DNA of 64,000 nt. Source: Aminiphilus circumscriptus DSM 16581 (lineage in GTDB: Bacteria; Synergistota; Synergistia; Synergistales; Aminiphilaceae). Positions 1-8,932 of this stretch are shown in pieces. Position numbers and translations under genes: made by a program. The notes below the pieces were generated by a model that did not search any database, was not told where the DNA came from, and saw only the letters and a list, made by a program, of their open reading frames with translations. Position 1 is the stretch's first letter, and every line of letters starts with the position of its first letter. The DNA lies in contig NZ_JAFY01000002.1 of assembly GCF_000526375.1 (NCBI RefSeq), forward strand, positions 1 through 64,000, in the 5' to 3' direction.

Positions 1-5
1 TATGT

Positions 6-2082
6 GTTTCCATCCCTCGTAGGAAGGCTCACAACTGGGAAGGACTCAAGCTCTGCCTCGCTCATTGTTGGAGTTTCCATCCCTCGTAGGAAGGCTCACA
101 ACCTGGCATTGGTACGGTGAGCACAGAGCGAGAGCCAAAGTTTCCATCCCTCGTAGGAAGGCTCACAACACCGTCCTGCGCACCTTCAGGCCCCGAAGAT
201 AGTTGGTTTCCATCCCTCGTAGGAAGGCTCACAACCACCCCAGGGGGAAGATCGAAGACCGAGCCATACCCGTTTCCATCCCTCGTAGGAAGGCTCACAA
301 CGGCGTGCGTTTTTCGCTGCAGGCCTTGGGATGAGATGTTTCCATCCCTCGTAGGAAGGCTCACAACCGGACTGCCCCACAGAGGCGACGTGTATGACGT
401 CGGTTTCCATCCCTCGTAGGAAGGCTCACAACGAGCAGGCGCACCAAGGCCACTCGGGGCGGCAAAATCGTTTCCATCCCTCGTAGGAAGGCTCACAACG
501 ATTCGAGACCCCTCCGCCTCCGCCACCGCCGCCGCGTTTCCATCCCTCGTAGGAAGGCTCACAACTGGATCTGCAGATTCGATACTGGTAGGCCCTTGCG
601 AGTTTCCATCCCTCGTAGGAAGGCTCACAACACGTGGCGTACTGGATCGGAAGGGACCGGGTGACCGTTTCCATCCCTCGTAGGAAGGCTCACAACCCAT
701 GAAGGAGGTACGCAAATGGCGTTCAATCTGAAGTTTCCATCCCTCGTAGGAAGGCTCACAACGGAGACGTCATTGATCTCCTGCGAAAAGCACTTGAGAT
801 GTTTCCATCCCTCGTAGGAAGGCTCACAACAGAGGATGATTGATATGCCTACATATCTGAATGAAGTTTCCATCCCTCGTAGGAAGGCTCACAACGAGGC
901 AGCCACAGGGTTGCTCTGGAGCGCGGCTATCCTGTTTCCATCCCTCGTAGGAAGGCTCACAACGAAATGACCGTTCAAGAGTTCCGAGCCGACGCCGATG
1001 TTTCCATCCCTCGTAGGAAGGCTCACAACGCGCACCCTGCGCCATATTCCCTCGTCGGTGCCACGTTTCCATCCCTCGTAGGAAGGCTCACAACCGACCG
1101 CGAACGAACATCAGTGGCCATCGGACGTGAGTTTCCATCCCTCGTAGGAAGGCTCACAACTCCCCAGATTGCCCCCGTCTATCTACGGGGACAAAGTTTC
1201 CATCCCTCGTAGGAAGGCTCACAACGAGAGTATGCTGGCGCTCTTTGGGCCAGGGAATTTCGTTTCCATCCCTCGTAGGAAGGCTCACAACATGGACGGG
1301 AGTATGAGGTTGTAGTGGTCGATCATAGTTTCCATCCCTCGTAGGAAGGCTCACAACCTTGTTTGGGCGCTCAGTTAGTCCCCGGATTTTTGGTTTCCAT
1401 CCCTCGTAGGAAGGCTCACAACGACAACGCTCGACGGGATCTCCATGGAGGATGTCTCGTTTCCATCCCTCGTAGGAAGGCTCACAACTTCCCCCTTCTC
1501 AACCACCTCCCAATTCATAATCCGAGTTTCCATCCCTCGTAGGAAGGCTCACAACTATGACTGCGGTCGAGGTTGCGAAGGAATGCCTTCTGTTTCCATC
1601 CCTCGTAGGAAGGCTCACAACCGAGCGATGCCATTGCTGCCGAGTTAGCTGAAATTGGTTTCCATCCCTCGTAGGAAGGCTCACAACCATTTCGACAACA
1701 AGGCCTGCGATGAGACCAGCCGCGTTTCCATCCCTCGTAGGAAGGCTCACAACGTCCCTGACGAGATGCTTGGACTCACTGTCGCCAGTGTTTCCATCCC
1801 TCGTAGGAAGGCTCACAACGAGCGGGTGCGGGGTCTCGTGTCTGGATCTGGTTGGTTTCCATCCCTCGTAGGAAGGCTCACAACTCATCGAATCTTCTGG
1901 TTTCGTGGAATTCCATGGAAGTTTCCATCCCTCGTAGGAAGGCTCACAACCCAGAGTCGAGATCCGCGACGGCACGACGACCGCGCGTTTCCATCCCTCG
2001 TAGGAAGGCTCACAACCGCTTGTGATATCAGGCTCCCTACTGTCGATTGAAAGTTTCCATCCCTCGTAGGAAGGCTCACAAC
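6..2082 (-). CRISPR. CRISPR array, 32 visible repeats (type I-B locus)
   Basis: A 30-bp unit starting GTTTCCATCCC and ending GGCTCACAAC occurs 32 times with no mismatch that I can see (first at 6-35, last at 2053-2082). Starts are 65-68 bp apart, which leaves 31 complete unique spacers of 35-38 bp. The window opens inside another spacer, so the array continues to the left. Read on the minus strand the repeat ends ATGGAAAC, the usual form of an 8-nt crRNA 5' handle. The adaptation genes and the probable leader lie at the right end, so transcription is inferred to run right to left. All ORFs inside the array are artefacts of repeat translation. Confidence 0.98.
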
Positions 2083-2504
2083 CCGCCGCGACACTCATCA
2101 TACCCGCTTTTCCGTCGGGTGGCCAGAGCAAGAAACATTACGGTTGTCAAGATGCGTGTTGCGTCGAACTCGTTGCCGTCACAGAATTCGGGAGTCTTGC
2201 CTCGCTGCGTCGATCTCCCGGGTTTTACTCGCTACCGAGGGTGGACGCAGGCAAACTTCAAAGGCGGCGTCGGCTGGTCCCACATGGTGAACTTTCCCGG
2301 AGCAGAGCCACACAAACATGGACAGAAGAACAGGCACCACAGGGGCAACAAGAACAACAGCAACAAACACAACAACAAGGACGATAACGGTGTGGGCTCC
2401 AGACGGCGGACGAGGTAATCGACATGAGGCAACAAAACAGCAAGGACGACAGGAACGACAGGCGCATGAGAGAGTTTCGGATCCGGCATTGCCTTGACGC
2501 TCCG
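2083..2504 (-). promoter_or_regulatory. Probable CRISPR leader region
   Basis: This 422-bp non-coding stretch separates the first (leader-proximal) repeat from the stop codon of cas2. Read on the minus strand it contains a T/G-rich tract (about 2330-2390), a TTGACA (2145-2150) and a TATGAT only 15 bp before the first repeat (2097-2102). These two hexamers are not at normal spacing from each other, so neither is firmly a promoter. The position next to cas2, and the perfect repeat at this end, fit a leader where new spacers are added. Several short ORFs cross it but none resembles a protein. Confidence 0.6.
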
Positions 2505-2777
2505 TCAGAGAAACTGATCCCCGCTTCCCCGCTCCTGACCCAGGATTTCCCGGGTAGCGTAACGCTCGGTGCGCCAGGTGTAGAAGATAACGCTGTCGTA
2601 TTCCCTGTCGAGAACGTGCCGCATGTCCGCCTTGAGCTGCTGGTAGACCGCGGGCGAGAGTTCACCCTCGAAGACAGAGTTCTGTACCCAGGACAGATAG
2701 CGCCGCCCCACCTTCAATGCCCGGGCGACTCGCTTTTCCCCCACATCGTAGACCATGATGACGAACACGGCTACCAC
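2505..2777 (-). CDS. cas2: CRISPR-associated endoribonuclease Cas2
   Basis: This 90-residue protein has the small ferredoxin-like fold of Cas2, seen in the N-terminal strand VFVIMVYDVGEKRVAR with its conserved Asp. The length is normal for the family. Cas2 dimers bridge two Cas1 dimers in the spacer integration complex. The start is GTG at 2777, overlapping the cas1 stop by 7 bp (GTGGTAG), so the two are translationally coupled. The gene lies last in the minus-strand adaptation operon and is directly followed by leader and array. Confidence 0.95.
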   Translation of the reverse strand: MVAVFVIMVYDVGEKRVARALKVGRRYLSWVQNSVFEGELSPAVYQQLKADMRHVLDREYDSVIFYTWRTERYATREILGQERGSGDQFL

Positions 2778-3781
2778 CTGGAAACAAAGGGCTCGTAGGG
2801 ATGATCCCCGAGAATGTGCTTCTCCAGCTTGTAGGCTTCCATGCGCAAAAGAGTTCTGTAGCTCACCTTGCGGTTCAGCGTGGAGTGGTCAATGGTGCCC
2901 TGGAGGCGCTCCTCCCAGGTTTTGAGGACGATCTCCCGCCCCGCGTCGGTGAGCAGCACGCCCTCGCCGGAGGTGGAAAAATGTTTCGGCTGAAGCGCCT
3001 TTCGATTCAGCAGGGAAAAGATGACCCGATCCACGAGGATTGGTTTGAAAATCTCCGCCAGATCAAGGTTCAGGCTGAATCTGCGAAAGTTCGTCTCGTG
3101 CAGGTAGGCGATGCGCGGATCCAGATGCGTCCGGTAGATCTGGGAGAGCACCGCCACATAGCACAGGGAATTGCAGAAGCTGATGAGTGCATTCATCCGG
3201 TTTCCCGGCGGACGCCGGCTCCGGCCTCCGAAGAGAAAACGCTCGTCCTCCACGATGGCGTCGAAGGCGCCGTAATAGGCGTCTCTGGCATTTCCCTCGA
3301 AGGCCATGAGCTGTGCCACGTCCTCGGCGTCCTCCAGGCGTTCGCGAAAGCGACGGAGTTCCGCCGCAGCTTCGTCGATGCACTCTCGACGCTCCGGAAT
3401 CTCCTTGCGATTGGCGTAGTAGGCAAGGACTTTCTCCATGTTCGACGTCGCCCCGTCCACGAAGCGCCGCGCCAAGACCAGGCGCTCCGCTCCGTCGAGG
3501 TAGGCCTTCACCTGGGCCACCACTACCGCGCCCGCGTTGAGGTGCTCCCGTGGATAGTAGGTTCCCTGATAATAACCGTAATGATTAAAGAAATGAAGGA
3601 TCAGTTGCGTCGTCGTTGCGAACTCGAGAAAACGCTTGTTCAGCGTCACCTCCCCGAACACGAGAATTTCGTCCGTCGTCTCCACGGGAACGAAACGCCG
3701 TCCGGTCTCGCTCTCCACGACGATGGTGTTGTCCTTGCGCTTCAGCTCTCCCGATGAAAGAAGGTACAGCGTACGTCCCAT
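2771..3781 (-). CDS. cas1: CRISPR-associated integrase Cas1 (type I-B)
   Basis: The 336-residue protein is a full-length Cas1, the metal-dependent integrase that inserts spacers at the leader-repeat junction. Candidate metal ligands are visible: Glu162 in FEGNARDAYY, His228 in IAYLHE, and Asp240/Glu243 in LNLDLAEIFKP. The ATG at 3781 follows a strong ribosome site (GGGGAGGTAACGA). It lies upstream of cas2, which overlaps it. Unusually for cas4-cas1-cas2, it is separated from cas4 by about 310 bp that hold a MITE-like element. Confidence 0.97.
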   Translation of the reverse strand: MGRTLYLLSSGELKRKDNTIVVESETGRRFVPVETTDEILVFGEVTLNKRFLEFATTTQLILHFFNHYGYYQGTYYPREHLNAGAVVVAQVKAYLDGAERLVLARRFVDGATSNMEKVLAYYANRKEIPERRECIDEAAAELRRFRERLEDAEDVAQLMAFEGNARDAYYGAFDAIVEDERFLFGGRSRRPPGNRMNALISFCNSLCYVAVLSQIYRTHLDPRIAYLHETNFRRFSLNLDLAEIFKPILVDRVIFSLLNRKALQPKHFSTSGEGVLLTDAGREIVLKTWEERLQGTIDHSTLNRKVSYRTLLRMEAYKLEKHILGDHPYEPFVSRW

Positions 3782-4090
3782 TCGTTACCTCCCCTCGCGC
3801 ATTCAGAAGCCTGGGGGAAAAACTCGGGTTCCGCGTTTGGGTGCAGAGCTTTACTTTAGGAAGCCTCTGAATAAGGCTGCGTCAGCCTCGCAGAGCCTGG
3901 TGCGACCCGAGTCAAGGAAAAGCGCAAGGCCTTTATTCAGAGCTTCCTTAGTGCTTGGAGACAAGGCTCGGGTCCCGCGTTCAAAGTCGCCGGTCTGGCT
4001 TCGGGCGCCCCTTCCACCCGATCGTTCAAGCCCCACGCCACTCCGGTTCTGCCCGCTTCGGCTCCGGCACGCATCCGGATCGGAGCACCT
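3782..4090. other. Non-coding gap between cas1 and cas4, holding a MITE-like copy
   Basis: No gene is visible in these 309 bases. The middle is occupied by the inverted-repeat element at 3859-3947. A 15-bp imperfect direct repeat (CTCGGGTTCCGCGTT near 3823-3837, CTCGGGTCCCGCGTT near 3967-3981) flanks the element at a distance. The GC-rich part next to cas4 has open frames on both strands but none with family features or a ribosome site. Confidence 0.6.
3859..3947 (+). repeat. MITE-like inverted-repeat element, copy A
   Basis: The element begins GGAAGCCTCTGAATAAGG and ends CCTTTATTCAGAGCTTCC, which are near-perfect inverted repeats of each other. The 89-bp unit shares its interior (GCTGCGTCAGCC and GCGACCCGAGTCAAGG) with copies at 12709-12808 and 17299-17398, but lacks about 11 bp present in those. 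It has no coding capacity. TTA borders both ends and may be a target duplication. It sits between cas4 and cas1. Confidence 0.8.
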
Positions 4091-4609
4091 TCAACTCCAG
4101 CACCATTCGCCGTAGGCACAGGACCGGCAATAGGCGCAGCGCGCAAGAGGCGGCGGAGAGGCAGCGCTCGCAATGGCCCTGATCTCCTCGTAGATCCGGT
4201 CCAGGCGCTTCCGGAGGGGTTCGTCCAGGAGCACCTCCTCCCGGCGACGCTCCTGGGGAAAGAGCAGAACCCCCTTCGCCTCCTGGCCCTGCTTCTCCAG
4301 CTCATACAGATAGTGACCGAGCTGGAGCCTTGCGGCGGCCATGCTTCGCGAACTTTTCTTCACCTCCGCCACGACGAGGGTGCCGCCCTCTTCGCGGAGG
4401 ATGTCGAAGCGGTTGTCCCCAAAGGAAATATCGTGCCGGTCGCGGACGTAGGTTTCCCGGTCGTTCAGTCGCCCGAGGCGGAGCAGTTCGTCCCGCCGGT
4501 CAGGCTCCACGCCGCGGGCCATGAGCCACACCTGGCGCGAACAGATCGCGGCGTACCAGACCAGCGTTCCGCCGATGCGGGCGGATTCAGAAAGAATCGG
4601 GCCAGTCAT
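4091..4609 (-). CDS. cas4: CRISPR-associated exonuclease Cas4
   Basis: The 172-residue product is a Cas4-type RecB-family nuclease that trims prespacers and checks the PAM with Cas1-Cas2. It has a GDNRFDILRE segment and the VVAEVKKS motif (Asp-Glu-x-Lys type active site). One Cys lies near the N-terminus (AAICSRQVWL) and three at the C-terminus (CAYCRSCAYGEWC), the normal four ligands for a 4Fe-4S cluster. I start it at ATG 4609 because MTGPILSESARIGGT matches the usual Cas4 N-terminus; the frame is open back to 4699 but that part is unlike the family. Confidence 0.93.
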   Translation of the reverse strand: MTGPILSESARIGGTLVWYAAICSRQVWLMARGVEPDRRDELLRLGRLNDRETYVRDRHDISFGDNRFDILREEGGTLVVAEVKKSSRSMAAARLQLGHYLYELEKQGQEAKGVLLFPQERRREEVLLDEPLRKRLDRIYEEIRAIASAASPPPLARCAYCRSCAYGEWCWS

Positions 4610-5103
4610 CGTCCTGCCGCGTCCTGGTGAAAAAGGCTTGCGAGATGCAACACTCGAACATGGGACATCTCCTCTACACAAAGCAAACAATCTGAGCATA
4701 GTGTATCACCTGATCCATCCCTAGGGTAAGTTTACCACGAATATTTCAGAGACTTTCCAATTTCAGCTGATTATGATAACATAGAGCGAGGAATAACCTT
4801 AACTAAAAATTTTTCAGAATTGTCGGATAAGATCTCGCTTGCGTTGGAAATCAGCTCGACCACGTCCACGGATTTCACGTTTTGTTTAAAAGTTTACTTT
4901 AACTATTGAAATAAATTCTTCATTTTATTGAGTTAAATAATTATTTCCACAAAAAACTTTAGAGTATTGTTGTGGCCAGAGTCATTGACATATCTTACTA
5001 ACTAAAATTGCGAGCGAGAACCCTGTCAGATTCAGGCACGCGAAGCCCTCTCTTAAAGCACAAATATGAATAAAAAATAATTCACTAAAGAAGGTGGCGC
5101 TCC
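4610..5103. promoter_or_regulatory. Divergent AT-rich intergenic region, cas4 / cas8b
   Basis: This 494-bp stretch lies between divergently transcribed adaptation and interference operons and is far more AT-rich than the rest of the window. It carries TTGACA at 4985-4990 on the plus strand, with no well-spaced -10 that I can defend. The ribosome site AGAAGGTGG precedes the cas8b ATG. It probably drives both operons. No gene is visible. Confidence 0.5.
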
Positions 5104-6723
5104 ATGGGCTTTCTTGATGCAATAAAAGCACTTGGAAAAATGGAAGAAGAACTTACACAAGAGGGGGAGAGCGTTAAAAAAACAAATGAAAAAAACGATC
5201 CATTGGTAGAAATCGCCAATCTTCTTCAACTTCCTTTACCCTTGCCAAAGGGGAAGGGTACTCCGCCAAAGGTCATACGCATATGGTGCAAGGTTAGTGA
5301 TTTGGAGAAAAATCTCGTCAACGAAGATCTCCCTCTCGACATCTTGGGCATAGAAAAGATTGACATGGTGGAGTACAGCGCCGGTGGGGATGCACCTGAC
5401 CCAGAAGACATTAAAAAAAAGTATTTGTATCACTCCCCTGCTGGGACGAACATCAAGTGGCAATACTCCCCCTTGTATAAGCTGGGAAAGGCGAAAAAAA
5501 ACGCAAACGCACAGGAAGAGCTTGTGGGAGAAGGCGGCTCTTGGAACGAGAATACAGAAACCAGGTTTTTCAAGCTTAAAAAGAGCGTTTTGCAAGCATA
5601 TGAGACGTGCAGTGTGTGGACATCTGGAAGTGTCGAGCGAATCATGAAGGACCTCGAGGAGCACGTTGAGAATCTCGCTTCTCTTTGGAAAGATGCCAAT
5701 GCCTCGACGCTTTTAGTGTTCGGCGCCAAATCTCCGTCAGGGGAATTTCTTTGGCCTGGTGAAATTCCAGCTTATCGCAGATATTTCAAAGAGAAGGTTA
5801 GGGAGAAGCTTGCCTCCTCTCCAAAGAAGACTAGAGAGAAGCTTGCCTCCTCTCCTACCTTGCGCTGCTCCTCTTGTCTTAGTGAAATCCATGCTTCCGA
5901 GCCTCATTTTAACCTGGATAAGATTTTCAAGTTTGCCACTCTTGACAAACCGAGCTTTCTGCCGGGCAACCAGGGGAAAGCCGTGTCCGGAAAGATCTGG
6001 CCCCTTTGTCAGAATTGCTGTGGCCTGATGTCTCGGGGAAGAGGGTATATCGAGGAACACTACATGCGAAGCGGCATCTTTCCGGGGCTTCACGTCTTCG
6101 TGATCCCGGAGTTGCTCTTCACCGATGGCGATATGTCGAAACATCTTCCGGCGGTGGCCGAAGAGACCAAGGATTTTCTGAGGCGCGGCATCAAGAAAGA
6201 GAAGAAACTCTTCAGTTTCCTGGCCAATCAGAAAGAGTCGCTGGTTTTCCATTTCCTGTTCTGGGAGAAAAACAATTCCCAGGAGAGAGTACATCTCATG
6301 GTTGAGGACATACCGCCGTCGCGACTCAAGCGACTGGAAGAAAAATGGAAGGGAGCAGTGACCGCATACCCTTTCACCCCTAAAGGCGAACTAACAAAAC
6401 CTCAGCGTGATTATGTGGAGTCTCTGGACTACGCCTTTGGAGCCATCAGCAACTTCTTTCTCTGGAATGCCAAGGATGAAAGCCAGAAGAAGTGGCTTCG
6501 GGACAGAGCATTGAACATCATCGGAAGGCTCATGGGAGAGGAACAGGTGGATATAAGGGAGGCGAAGCGCCTCGCGGTTTCCAGGCTTCCCGCCCATTTC
6601 CACAACAGTGACAACAGAAGGGAAAAGAGCAGAGATAAAGGGGATGAATCCGGCATTAGGGAGGATCCTGTGATAAGCATGGCGCGGGTTGTGGATTTTC
6701 TAGTTCGAACGAATGAGAGGTGA
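5104..6723 (+). CDS. cas8b: Type I-B Cascade large subunit Cas8b (Csh1/TM1802 family)
   Basis: The 539-residue protein is placed as the Cascade large subunit, which recognises the PAM and positions DNA for Cas3. Two CxxC pairs are visible, CSSC near residue 254 and CQNC near 301, the zinc-finger pattern of the TM1802/Csh1 family. The gene is first in the interference operon. Members of this family often continue into a C-terminal small-subunit region; here that part is on a separate ORF starting right after the TGA. A 33-bp tandem duplication (REKLASSP twice, nt 5803-5855) lies just before the first CxxC. Lysine and Asn codons are much more frequent than in flanking housekeeping genes. Confidence 0.88.
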   Translation: MGFLDAIKALGKMEEELTQEGESVKKTNEKNDPLVEIANLLQLPLPLPKGKGTPPKVIRIWCKVSDLEKNLVNEDLPLDILGIEKIDMVEYSAGGDAPDPEDIKKKYLYHSPAGTNIKWQYSPLYKLGKAKKNANAQEELVGEGGSWNENTETRFFKLKKSVLQAYETCSVWTSGSVERIMKDLEEHVENLASLWKDANASTLLVFGAKSPSGEFLWPGEIPAYRRYFKEKVREKLASSPKKTREKLASSPTLRCSSCLSEIHASEPHFNLDKIFKFATLDKPSFLPGNQGKAVSGKIWPLCQNCCGLMSRGRGYIEEHYMRSGIFPGLHVFVIPELLFTDGDMSKHLPAVAEETKDFLRRGIKKEKKLFSFLANQKESLVFHFLFWEKNNSQERVHLMVEDIPPSRLKRLEEKWKGAVTAYPFTPKGELTKPQRDYVESLDYAFGAISNFFLWNAKDESQKKWLRDRALNIIGRLMGEEQVDIREAKRLAVSRLPAHFHNSDNRREKSRDKGDESGIREDPVISMARVVDFLVRTNER

Positions 6724-7155
6724 ATGTGCGTGAAACTCGACTTCTTCGATCGCTTTTCAGACCCCTATGTACAAACCGACGCGGGCAGGGGGGTGTTTTT
6801 GAGCGGCATCGTGCTGAGCATTGTGGCGTCACAGCAGGCGGAGAACCTTTTGGACGCACCGCTCTTCAAACAGATCTCCTTCGGAAGGATGCAGATGCGG
6901 GACCTCGAGAAACTCCTCTCTCGTGTACCAGAGCTCTCAAAGGCTTACCATCTGGAAAATGCGGGCAGAGTAGCACAACTTCTTGGCACAGCAGGCGATC
7001 TTCTGCTCTCGGACAAAGGGAAAGATCTCGGAGTGGATGGCAATTTCGCTTTCGCAATAGCTTTCGTCAACGCGTGGCGCTACTATAAAGACATTTTTCC
7101 AGAGGAGAAAATTGCACCTTCGGAGTCGAATGATCTAGACGCAAAAACAGAATAA
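6724..7155 (+). CDS. Separately encoded Cas11-like small subunit of Cascade
   Basis: The product is 143 residues and predominantly helical, with segments such as GRGVFLSGIVLSIVASQQAE, PLFKQISFGRMQM and FAFAIAFVNAWRYYKDIFPE. This pattern resembles the C-terminal domain of Csh1/TM1802 proteins, which forms the small subunit (Cas11b) and is normally made from an internal start inside cas8b. Here it has its own ORF. ATG 6724 abuts the cas8b stop; GTG at 6730 is better spaced from the AGAGGTGA ribosome site and would give MKLDFFDRF. The assignment rests on position and helical pattern, not on a search. Confidence 0.7.
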   Translation: MCVKLDFFDRFSDPYVQTDAGRGVFLSGIVLSIVASQQAENLLDAPLFKQISFGRMQMRDLEKLLSRVPELSKAYHLENAGRVAQLLGTAGDLLLSDKGKDLGVDGNFAFAIAFVNAWRYYKDIFPEEKIAPSESNDLDAKTE

Positions 7156-7196
7156 TTATAATCAAATTTTTTATTTCATAAAAGGAGGAATCACAT

Positions 7197-8213
7197 ATGG
7201 CCTTTGAGAGGCGCAGAGAATTTCTCTTCCTCTACAGCGTGAGGGATGCAAACCCGAACGGAGATCCTCTGAACGGCAACGCCCCGAGGAAGGACGAAGA
7301 GACGGGACAAATCCTGGTCTCTGACGTGAGGATAAAGCGAACCGTTCGGGATCAATGGATTCGCGAGGGAGGCAAGAACGTCTTCGTGGACGGAAAGGCC
7401 GTAACCCTTAACAAAAGAGTAGATGAGCTCAAGAGACAACTAGACAAAAAATTAAAAAATAATAAATCAGGAGACTCAATAAAAGACATAATAAATTCAT
7501 GCATAGACGCAAGGTTGTTTGGCGTTACTTGTACTATTAAGGAAGAGAAAGCATCCGGCAAAAGCAAGAAAAACAAGGCCGCTGAAAACATGGAGAATGC
7601 GGAGGAAAATGTCTCCAGCAAAGGGAAGTCTTTTTCCTGGTGCGGTCCAGTGCAGTTTAAGTGGGGACGGAGCCTTCACAGAGTCCGGGAGCAGTTCGTC
7701 CAGGGCACTGCGGCTTTTGCCACGGAGGGAAAAGAGCAGCGCTCCTTCAGAAATGAGTATATCGTGCCCTTCTGCGTGATAGCGAGCTACGCCATAGCCA
7801 ATCAGCACGCCTCAAAAGACTCGGGGGCCACAGAGGAAGACCTCAATGATCTTGTAGATACCCTCTGGAAGGGTACTGAAAACCTCATCAGCCGAAGTAA
7901 GGTGGGACACACACCCCTCCTGCTTCTAGAGATCACTTACCGAGAGGAATTTGATGGCCTCATAGGAGCCTTGGACGAGCGCGTGAGCCTCAAAACCCTT
8001 GACTGCAAAACGTTGGACGAGAACGCCCAGTACGCCCTGCGATCTCTGGACTCGGTATTGTTGGATATCGCCCTTCTTTTAAAGGCAGTGGAATCTAAAA
8101 AGGACAATATCGACCAACTTCGGCTGATCCACAACGGACAGCTCAACATCTCTGGTAAAGACGAACTGAAGAACATCCTCGGAGAAGAAAGGGTCAAGGA
8201 AGAGACGAGGTGA
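7197..8213 (+). CDS. cas7: Type I-B Cascade backbone subunit Cas7 (Csh2)
   Basis: The 338-residue protein forms the helical crRNA-binding backbone of Cascade. The start MAFERRREFLFLYSVRDANP and the motif NPNGDPLNGNAPR are typical of Csh2/Cas7. A Lys/Asn/Glu-rich stretch (about residues 80-145) is probably the flexible thumb region. ATG 7197 follows an excellent ribosome site (AAAAGGAGGAATCACAT). The gene lies between the small subunit and cas5, and its stop overlaps a possible GTG start of cas5. Confidence 0.95.
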   Translation: MAFERRREFLFLYSVRDANPNGDPLNGNAPRKDEETGQILVSDVRIKRTVRDQWIREGGKNVFVDGKAVTLNKRVDELKRQLDKKLKNNKSGDSIKDIINSCIDARLFGVTCTIKEEKASGKSKKNKAAENMENAEENVSSKGKSFSWCGPVQFKWGRSLHRVREQFVQGTAAFATEGKEQRSFRNEYIVPFCVIASYAIANQHASKDSGATEEDLNDLVDTLWKGTENLISRSKVGHTPLLLLEITYREEFDGLIGALDERVSLKTLDCKTLDENAQYALRSLDSVLLDIALLLKAVESKKDNIDQLRLIHNGQLNISGKDELKNILGEERVKEETR

Positions 8214-8218
8214 GGTCA

Positions 8219-8932
8219 ATGGCCCTGGCTTTCGATATCAACGGCCCCATGGCTATGTTCCGAAAATCCTACACCACCACCTCGTCGATATCGTTTCCCT
8301 TTCCGCCTCCTACGGCAATAGCAGGGCTTATCGGTGCCATAGTGGGGTTTAAGAGTGGGAGCCACTCCAATGGCTGCGCTGCCGATTTCTGGGAGGAGAT
8401 GAAAGGGAATCGTGTTGCACTGCGGATACTCCATGCCGGAACCATTGCCCGTCATGGACTCAACTTTTTCGATCACAGAGACAACACTCACAGCCCAGTG
8501 AAGCACCAGTTCGTCCTGTCGCCAAAGTATAGAATCTACGTGGAAGGAGCGGTGGAAGAACGTTTGAGGCCTCGCCTCGAGGCGGAAAGCTTCGTCTACA
8601 CTCCATATCTTGGCGTGGCGTATGCCCTGGCAAACATATCTTACGCCGGTTCTTTTGAGCCGACGACTCTGAACGTAGAAGACGAAGAAGATAAAAAAAT
8701 ATGCGTGGACAGCGTGATCCCCTGGAAAGAAAACATGTCCATCGACGTTGTAGCTTCCGGGGGGGCGTTCAGGGAACGGATGCCCTTCTCCATGGATCGC
8801 CAACGTGCCCTCGAAAGAGTTATCGATGTGCTCTATAACCCAAAGGGCCGCAAGCTCTGCCTGACAGATAAAGGAGACGCCTATGTCACGAGATGCAATG
8901 ATGACGTGGTGGCCTGGTTCCCTCACTGGTAA
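8219..8932 (+). CDS. cas5: Type I-B Cascade subunit Cas5
   Basis: This protein of about 237 residues is the Cas5 RAMP subunit that caps the 5' handle of the crRNA. The N-terminus MALAFDINGPMAMFRKSYTT is followed by SISFPFPPPTAIAGLIGAIV, the classical Cas5 signature. I prefer ATG 8219, well spaced from GAGGTGAGG; GTG 8210, overlapping the cas7 stop, is the alternative. The 3' end overlaps the start of cas3 by about 50 bp. Confidence 0.94.
   Translation: MALAFDINGPMAMFRKSYTTTSSISFPFPPPTAIAGLIGAIVGFKSGSHSNGCAADFWEEMKGNRVALRILHAGTIARHGLNFFDHRDNTHSPVKHQFVLSPKYRIYVEGAVEERLRPRLEAESFVYTPYLGVAYALANISYAGSFEPTTLNVEDEEDKKICVDSVIPWKENMSIDVVASGGAFRERMPFSMDRQRALERVIDVLYNPKGRKLCLTDKGDAYVTRCNDDVVAWFPHW

Noticed and set aside
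62-2131. Several repetitive open frames of up to 217 codons inside the array
   Set aside because: They are translations of the CRISPR repeat and spacers (for example CEPSYEGWK or VVSLPTRDGN repeated); no ribosome sites or family features.
4711-4727. CCATCCCTAGGGTAAG near cas4, similar to the CRISPR repeat
   Set aside because: Only about nine bases match in a row and no second copy is at repeat spacing; treated as chance.
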